Below, one piece after another: positions 30,099 to 39,292 of a DNA stretch of 39,292 nt (positions are counted from its first letter, which is position 1; the number at the start of each line of letters is the position of its first letter). A program made the position numbers and the translations under genes. The stretch comes from JBAZDC01 sp041654595 (GTDB lineage Bacteria > Pseudomonadota > Gammaproteobacteria > Burkholderiales > Burkholderiaceae_B): assembly GCA_964551305.1 (NCBI GenBank), contig CAZKBT010000031.1, forward strand, positions 1 to 39,292, written 5' to 3'. A model generated the notes under the pieces. That model searched no databases, was not told the DNA's origin, and worked only from the letters and a program-made list of their open reading frames with translations.

Positions 30099-30944
30099 TT
30101 ACTTGGCCGGGACGTCCTGGTCGTCCGAATAATCGGGCAGGTCGTCGTCGGGATAGTCCGGTAGGTCATCATCGGAATAATCGGGCAACGCGCCATCCGA
30201 CGAAAGGCGGCTTTGCACCTGCGCATTCCGGCGCTGGATGTAAGCATCCCGAATAAAGCTGTAACGATCAAGGGCGATTTGGTCAACAAGTTTGTCGGCG
30301 TCGAAGAGCTGGGCGCGGGTGCTGACCACGTACAGGCCCGCGATCGAGTTGCGCAGCGGCACGTTGTCGATCTGGAATACGGGCGTCACGGGCGATACGC
30401 CGGCAGCCAGCGTGCCCAGGGTGGCCGAGCCGTCTCGTACCGAGCTCGAGCCCACGAAGGGCAGCACGACGTAGGGGCCGGGCTTCAGGCCCCATACCCC
30501 CAGCGTGATGCCGAAGTCGTTGTGGATCTTGCGCGAACCGTTCATCGAGGCGACGTCGATACAGCCGCCCAGGCCCATGGTGGAGTTGAACAGCACGCGG
30601 CCCAGGGTGTTGAAGAAATCGTGTCCGCGCGCTTGCAGGAAGCTGTTCAGGCCCGACCATGCATCGCCGAGGTTGCTGAAGATGTTGCCGATACACGTCT
30701 GCACGGGTTGCGGCGTCAATGCCTGGTAGGCATGGGCCACGGGCGAGAGAAACGCGTCGTCGACGGCCTCGTTGAAGGCGAACATGCTCCGGTTGTAGCG
30801 TTCCCAGGGGTCGTTCGGGCTGGGGTTGGGGACCGAGGCGCAGCCCGCAGCCAGGGCGGCTGTGGCAGCCAGCACGCCCAGGCGCAGGCGGCGGGGCGTC
30901 GAAGACCGGTGGGTAGCGTGGGAGTCTGTCATGATGGGATGCAT
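30099..30944 (-). CDS. mlaA: Outer-membrane lipoprotein MlaA (VacJ) with acidic C-terminal repeat tail
   Basis: A 281-aa protein (277 if the ATG at 30932 is used; neither has a clear ribosome site). A lipoprotein signal ends in LAAGC. The family region spans NDPWERYNRSMFAFNEAVDD, GLGGCIDVAS, FGITLGVWGLKPGPYVVLP and VDQIALDRYSFIRDAYIQRR. The donut-shaped MlaA removes phospholipids from the outer leaflet of the outer membrane and passes them to MlaC. The last ~35 residues are an unusual tail containing three octapeptides LPDY(S/P)DD(D/Q), strongly acidic and probably disordered in the periplasm. Confidence 0.94.
   Translation of the reverse strand: MHPIMTDSHATHRSSTPRRLRLGVLAATAALAAGCASVPNPSPNDPWERYNRSMFAFNEAVDDAFLSPVAHAYQALTPQPVQTCIGNIFSNLGDAWSGLNSFLQARGHDFFNTLGRVLFNSTMGLGGCIDVASMNGSRKIHNDFGITLGVWGLKPGPYVVLPFVGSSSVRDGSATLGTLAAGVSPVTPVFQIDNVPLRNSIAGLYVVSTRAQLFDADKLVDQIALDRYSFIRDAYIQRRNAQVQSRLSSDGALPDYSDDDLPDYPDDDLPDYSDDQDVPAK
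30117..30188 (-). repeat. Three 24-bp tandem repeats encoding the acidic MlaA tail
   Basis: Three 24-bp units encode LPDY(S/P)DD(D/Q). The units differ at several third positions and by one Ser/Pro change, so the DNA has drifted while the acidic protein pattern is kept. Copy number could vary between strains by slippage. Confidence 0.8.
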
Positions 30945-30983
30945 GCGGTTTCGTTCAAAATTGGACGGGTGCGAAGCGCGGGC

Positions 30984-31469
30984 TCAATTGGCCGGTGCCG
31001 ACGACGCGTCGCCCTGCTTGTCGGCGGAACTGTACAGGAATTTGCTGATGAGCTCTTCGAGCACGACGGCGCTTTGCGTAAAGGTGATCTCATTGCCTTG
31101 CTCGAGCGGCTTGTCGTCGCCGCCCGGGGTCAGGCCGATGTACTGTTCGCCCAGCAGGCCGGAGGTCAGGATGGAAGCGGACGTGTCCTTCGGGAAGGAG
31201 AACTGCTTTTCCAGGTCGAAGGTGACGACCGCTTGATAGCGTTCGTTGTCGAAGCCGATATCGGCGACGCGGCCGACGACGACGCCGCTGCTTTTGACGG
31301 GCGCCCGTACTTTCAAGCCGCCCAGATTATCGAAATGGGCATGCACCTGGTAGGTCGGGGCAAAGGAAAAGGTGCTCATGTTGCCCGCGCGCAAAGCCAG
31401 AAAAACCAGGGCCAGCACGCCTAGCAAGACAAACAATCCCACCCAGAAGTCAGTTTTATCACGCGTCAT
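30984..31469 (-). CDS. mlaD: Phospholipid transporter substrate-binding protein MlaD (MCE domain)
   Basis: A 161-aa protein. An N-terminal anchor helix (DFWVGLFVLLGVLALVFLAL) precedes one MCE domain (FDNLGGLKVRAPVKSSGVVVGRV, TSGLLGEQYIGLTPGG). The C-terminal helix of the hexamer pore (AVVLEELISKFLYS) follows. MlaD forms a hexameric ring in the periplasm on the MlaFE transporter and hands lipids to or from MlaC. The gap is 32 bp from mlaE and 39 bp to the mlaA ATG at 30944. Confidence 0.95.
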   Translation of the reverse strand: MTRDKTDFWVGLFVLLGVLALVFLALRAGNMSTFSFAPTYQVHAHFDNLGGLKVRAPVKSSGVVVGRVADIGFDNERYQAVVTFDLEKQFSFPKDTSASILTSGLLGEQYIGLTPGGDDKPLEQGNEITFTQSAVVLEELISKFLYSSADKQGDASSAPAN

Positions 31470-31501
31470 GATTATTCCGTTTTGTTGCTTGATGAGTAAA
31501 G

Positions 31502-32287
31502 TTAGCCGAACATCAGCGCCGTCAGGACGAAATCCAGTCCCAGTACGACCAGCGAGCCGCTGACGACGGTTTTCGTGGTCGCGCGGGATACGCCTTCGGG
31601 CGTGGCCTTGGCTGTCCAGCCGGCGTGCAGGGCGATGAAGGTCACTGCCACGCCGAACACCAGGCTCTTGATGACGCCGTTGAGCACGTCGTCGATCACG
31701 TCCACGCCGTTTTGCATTTGCGACCAGAATACGCCCGGATCGATGCCGATCAGCAGGACGCCGACGATCCAGCCGCCCAGGACGCCGACCATGGAAAAGA
31801 CCGCGGCAAGCACCGGCATGGCGATGACGCCGCCCCAGAACCGGGGCACCAGCACGCGCCGGATGGGGTCGACCGCCATGACTTCCATGGCGGCCAATTG
31901 TTCGCCCGCCTTCATCAGGCCGATTTCCGCGGTCAGGGACGTGCCGGCCCGGCCCGCGAACAGCAGCGCCGTGATGACGGGACCCAGTTCGCGCGTCAGC
32001 GACAGCGCGACCAGCAGGCCGAGGGCTTCTTCCGAGCCATAGCGGGTCAGCGTGTAATACCCTTGCAGCCCAAGCACGAAACCGACGAACAGCCCGGATA
32101 CGGCGATGATCAGCAGCGAAAAGTTACCGATGAAGTGGACTTGCTGGGATACCAGGCCGGGACGCCTGAGTGCGACGCCGCTGCGCGCCAGCAGGGCGCA
32201 GAACAGCCGCATCGAGGAGCCCAGGCCCGTGATGTCGCGCCGCACGCGGCTGCCCAGTGCGGATATGGCTTTGATGGGCGCCGTCAT
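31502..32287 (-). CDS. mlaE: Phospholipid transporter permease MlaE
   Basis: A 261-aa inner-membrane permease of the MlaE/YrbE family. Conserved segments are FVLGLQGYYTLTRYGSEEAL, the cytoplasmic coupling stretch RELGPVITALLFAGRAGTSL, TAEIGLMKAGEQLAAMEVMA and ADP-independent glycine-rich helices further on (VLGGWIVGVLLIG). It forms the membrane core of MlaFEDB. The ATG overlaps the mlaF stop by 4 bp. Confidence 0.95.
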   Translation of the reverse strand: MTAPIKAISALGSRVRRDITGLGSSMRLFCALLARSGVALRRPGLVSQQVHFIGNFSLLIIAVSGLFVGFVLGLQGYYTLTRYGSEEALGLLVALSLTRELGPVITALLFAGRAGTSLTAEIGLMKAGEQLAAMEVMAVDPIRRVLVPRFWGGVIAMPVLAAVFSMVGVLGGWIVGVLLIGIDPGVFWSQMQNGVDVIDDVLNGVIKSLVFGVAVTFIALHAGWTAKATPEGVSRATTKTVVSGSLVVLGLDFVLTALMFG

Positions 32288-33120
32288 GATCTGCCTCCGG
32301 TGCGCCGGCTGAGCCAGCGCGTGAATGCGGGGGTTTCCGGGTAGTTGAACGCGATGGGGCCGTCGGGCTGCGCATCCAGGAATTGGCGCACGAACAGATC
32401 CTTGGATTGGGCCAGCTCTTGCGGCGTGCCGCCCGCGATCATGCGGCCCTGGCCCACCATGTAGACGTGGTCCGCGATCGTGAAGGATTCGGCGACGTCA
32501 TGGGTGATCAGGATCGAGGCGCAATGCAGCTTGTCGGTCAGGCTGCGGATCAATTGCGCGGTGATGGCCAGCGAGATCGGGTCCAGGCCAGCGAAAGGCT
32601 CGTCGTACAGGATGAGCTCGGGTTCCAGGACGATGGCGCGCGCCAGGGCGACGCGGCGGGCCATGCCGCCCGAGACTTCGGAAATGTTCAGGTGCGCGGC
32701 GGCGCGCAGGCCCACGGCGTCGAGCTTGGACAGCACGCGTTCGAAGATCTGCTCTTCGGACACTTTGGTGTGTTCGCGCAAGGGAAAAGCGACGTTTTCG
32801 AAGACGCTCAAGTCGGTGAACAGGGCGCCTTGCTGGAACAGGACGCCCATGCGCTGGCGCGCGGCCCGCAGGGCGTTTTCGTCCATGTCCGCGATATCCC
32901 GGCCGAACACCCGTATCGCGCCGGACTGGGCGGTGATCTGGCCCGTCGCCGCGCGCAGCAGCGTGGTCTTGCCCGAGCCCGAGCCGCCCATCATCGCCAC
33001 CACCTGGCCGGGCTGGACGGTCATGTCGATGTCGCGCAGCACGGTAAAGTCGCCGTATCCCAGGGATACGGCGGAAAACTCGACGACTGGCTCGGTGGCG
33101 GTTTGCGGATTCAGGCTCAT
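32284..33120 (-). CDS. mlaF: Phospholipid transporter ATP-binding protein MlaF
   Basis: A 278-aa ATPase. Walker A is GGSGSGKTTLLRAATG, the signature is VSGGMARRVALARA, Walker B is LILYDEPFAGLD and the H-loop is LITHDVAES. It drives lipid movement through MlaE. The C-terminal ~40 residues (QFLDAQPDGPIAFNYPETP) form an extension that in E. coli MlaF contacts the neighbouring subunit and MlaB. It is first in the mlaFEDAC unit; no strong Shine-Dalgarno precedes its ATG. Confidence 0.95.
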   Translation of the reverse strand: MSLNPQTATEPVVEFSAVSLGYGDFTVLRDIDMTVQPGQVVAMMGGSGSGKTTLLRAATGQITAQSGAIRVFGRDIADMDENALRAARQRMGVLFQQGALFTDLSVFENVAFPLREHTKVSEEQIFERVLSKLDAVGLRAAAHLNISEVSGGMARRVALARAIVLEPELILYDEPFAGLDPISLAITAQLIRSLTDKLHCASILITHDVAESFTIADHVYMVGQGRMIAGGTPQELAQSKDLFVRQFLDAQPDGPIAFNYPETPAFTRWLSRRTGGRS

Positions 33121-33244
33121 AGACCAAGGTTGGGGTGAACGGCTTGCCCGGACCCGAGGGCCGGGCTGGAATACGACCTTGCATTGTATCCTGAGACAAC
33201 TCAGGCTGCTTGCGACGGGGTGGACGACGCGCGTTATCTGCCTG
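33121..33244 (-). promoter_or_regulatory. Probable start region of the mla-his-tat gene run
   Basis: The 124-bp gap after gltD must hold any promoter for mlaF. A TACAAT hexamer (33183-33188, - strand) resembles a -10 box but lacks a good -35 at the right spacing. CCTGAG and CTCAGG (33190-33205) form a perfect 6-bp inverted repeat overlapping the spacer and -35 area, a possible operator. GCCCGG and CCGGGC (33146-33166) form another hairpin with no T-tract, possibly part of the gltD end. Confidence 0.35.
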
Positions 33245-34708
33245 CTAGCGCGGCAGCACGCTGGCGCCCATGAGGTATTCGTCGACCGCCCGCGCGCATT
33301 GGCGTCCTTCGCGGATCGCCCAAACGACCAGGGATTGGCCGCGGCGCATGTCGCCCGCCGCGAAGACCTTGTCGACGCTGCTGCGGTAGTCGTCCGTATT
33401 GGCCAGCGCGTTGCCGCGCGCGTCGAGCTCGACGCCGAAGGCGTCCAGGACGGTCTTCATGGGCGAGACGAAGCCCATGGCCAGCAAGACCAGGTCCGCG
33501 GGGAGCTCAAAGGACGAGTCGGGGATTTCCCGCATTTTCAGTTGCCCCGTCGCTTTGTCCTTGACCCAGTCCACGCGCGCGGCGACGAGCTTTTCGATCT
33601 TGCCGTCCTTTCCCCGCAGGGATTTGGTGGCGACAGCCCAGTCGCGCTGGCAGCCTTCCTCGTGTGACGAGGAGGTGCGCAGCTTGGCCGGCCAGTAAGG
33701 CCAGGTCTGCGCCTTGTCCTCGGCCTCGGGCGGCTTGCCCATCAGCTCGAATTGGGTGACGGAGGCCGCGCCCTGGCGGTTGCTGGTGCCCACACAGTCC
33801 GATCCGGTATCGCCGCCGCCGATCACGATGACGTGCTTGCCTTTGGCCGACAGCTGATCGGTCAAAGGATCGCCGTTGGTGGCCTTGTTCTGCTGGCGCA
33901 GGAAATCCATGGCGAAATGCACGCCGTCCAGTTCCCGGCCCGGCACAGGCAGGTCGCGCGGATGCTCGGCGCCGCCGCTCAGCACGATGGCGTCGAACTC
34001 GGCATGCAGCGACTGCGGCGTGCGCACCGCCAGGCCTTCCTCGGCATGCCCGGGGTCGCCGACATAGGTCGAGGGGCAGAATTCCACGCCTTCGGCTTCC
34101 ATTTGACCCAGGCGCTGGTCGATGTGCGACTTTTCCAGTTTGAAGTCGGGGATGCCGTAGCGCAGCAGGCCTCCAATGCGATGGCTTTTCTCGAAAACGG
34201 TGACCGCGTGGCCGGCGCGCGCCAATTGCTGAGCGCAGGCCAGGCCCGCGGGGCCGGAGCCGACGACGGCGACTTTCTTGCCGGTTTTCTTCGGCGGCGG
34301 CGCGGGCGCGATCCAGCCTTCGGCCCAGCCTCTGTCGATGATGGCGTGCTCGATGGATTTGATGCCGACCGGATCGTTGTTGATGTTCAGCGTACAGGCC
34401 GCTTCGCAGGGGGCGGGGCAGACACGTCCGGTGAACTCGGGGAAGTTGTTGGTCGAATGCAGCACGTCCAGGGCCTGGCGCCACTGCCGGCGGTACACCA
34501 GGTCGTTCCAGTCGGGGATGATGTTGTTGACCGGACAGCCGTTGCTGCAGAACGGAATGCCGCAGTCCATGCAGCGCGCGCCCTGGATCTGCGCCTCGTC
34601 ATCGGTCAGGGTGTCGACGAACTCGTTCCAGTGCCTCAGGCGCTTCAAGGGCGCCTCGTAGGTTTCCTGGATACGCTGGAGCTCGATAAAGCCGGTGATT
34701 TTGCCCAT
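33245..34708 (-). CDS. gltD: Glutamate synthase (NADPH) small subunit
   Basis: A 487-aa flavoprotein. The N-terminal cysteine clusters CMDCGIPFCSNGCPVNN and CPAPCEAAC bind two [4Fe-4S] centres. The FAD-binding motif is VVGSGPAGLACAQQL and the NADPH-binding motif is VIGGGDTGSDC. The C-terminal FAD contact is FAAGDMRRGQSLVVWAIREG. It passes NADPH electrons to the large subunit, which makes two glutamates from glutamine and 2-oxoglutarate. I start at 34708, preceded by AAGGAAGG; upstream in-frame residues lie inside gltB. A 10-bp gap follows gltB. Confidence 0.96.
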   Translation of the reverse strand: MGKITGFIELQRIQETYEAPLKRLRHWNEFVDTLTDDEAQIQGARCMDCGIPFCSNGCPVNNIIPDWNDLVYRRQWRQALDVLHSTNNFPEFTGRVCPAPCEAACTLNINNDPVGIKSIEHAIIDRGWAEGWIAPAPPPKKTGKKVAVVGSGPAGLACAQQLARAGHAVTVFEKSHRIGGLLRYGIPDFKLEKSHIDQRLGQMEAEGVEFCPSTYVGDPGHAEEGLAVRTPQSLHAEFDAIVLSGGAEHPRDLPVPGRELDGVHFAMDFLRQQNKATNGDPLTDQLSAKGKHVIVIGGGDTGSDCVGTSNRQGAASVTQFELMGKPPEAEDKAQTWPYWPAKLRTSSSHEEGCQRDWAVATKSLRGKDGKIEKLVAARVDWVKDKATGQLKMREIPDSSFELPADLVLLAMGFVSPMKTVLDAFGVELDARGNALANTDDYRSSVDKVFAAGDMRRGQSLVVWAIREGRQCARAVDEYLMGASVLPR

Positions 34709-34718
34709 GGTCCTTCCT

Positions 34719-39292
<4,574 letters not shown>

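Overview
The window looks like a chromosomal segment of a high-GC betaproteobacterium of the order Burkholderiales, most likely family Alcaligenaceae (Bordetella/Achromobacter relatives). I infer this from gene order and protein resemblance; no database search was run. The conserved series sspB-sspA-petC-petB-petA, mscL, a degS-type protease, tatCBA-hinT-his genes-murA-ibaG-yadGH-mla genes and gltDB is typical of that order. The part left of the tRNA gene is accessory in character.

Positions 1-3.8 kb (+ strand, then one - gene): the C-terminal end of an oligopeptide/dipeptide-type ABC ATPase, an ornithine cyclodeaminase/mu-crystallin family enzyme, and a periplasmic solute-binding protein with its own sigma70-like promoter. 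A small, very basic Tyr/Arg-rich lipoprotein gene follows on the opposite strand. Positions 4.05-10.94 kb: a giant glycine-rich type V autotransporter (1978 aa, about 20 copies of a GIxAQSxGGGGG-type motif). Its 3' end overlaps, tail to tail, a gene for a GAF-LytTR DNA-binding regulator. A tRNA-Thr(TGT) gene with a terminator-like hairpin at 11.2 kb, and about 0.5 kb of more AT-rich non-coding DNA, separate this part from the core genome.

Positions 11.8-18.6 kb: sspB and sspA (adaptor and regulator of stress and proteolysis), then the cytochrome bc1 operon petABC read leftwards and ended by a clear intrinsic terminator. mscL diverges from petA, nif3 converges on mscL, and a DegS-like serine protease diverges from nif3. 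Positions 18.6-33.1 kb: a 14.5-kb same-strand run read right to left. It goes mlaFEDA-mlaC (outer-membrane phospholipid trafficking), yadGH-type ABC exporter, ibaG, murA, hisG-hisD-hisB-hisH-hisA-hisF-hisI-hisE, hinT and tatABC, with many 4-bp ATGA/GTGA overlaps. The cluster lacks hisC between hisD and hisB, and lacks a STAS-domain mlaB after mlaC. Positions 33.2 kb to the end: gltD and most of gltB (glutamate synthase), also leftwards, with gltB running out of the window.

The least ordinary features are these: the autotransporter with its convergent regulator; the two missing cluster members (hisC, mlaB); an acidic octapeptide repeat tail on MlaA; terminator-like hairpins set directly in front of the yadG and hisD start codons; and a PVWY instead of PEWY motif in cytochrome b. 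I found no CRISPR array, integrase, insertion sequence or obvious defence system. I do not see a wholly new multi-gene system; the autotransporter/regulator pair is the best candidate for unstudied biology.
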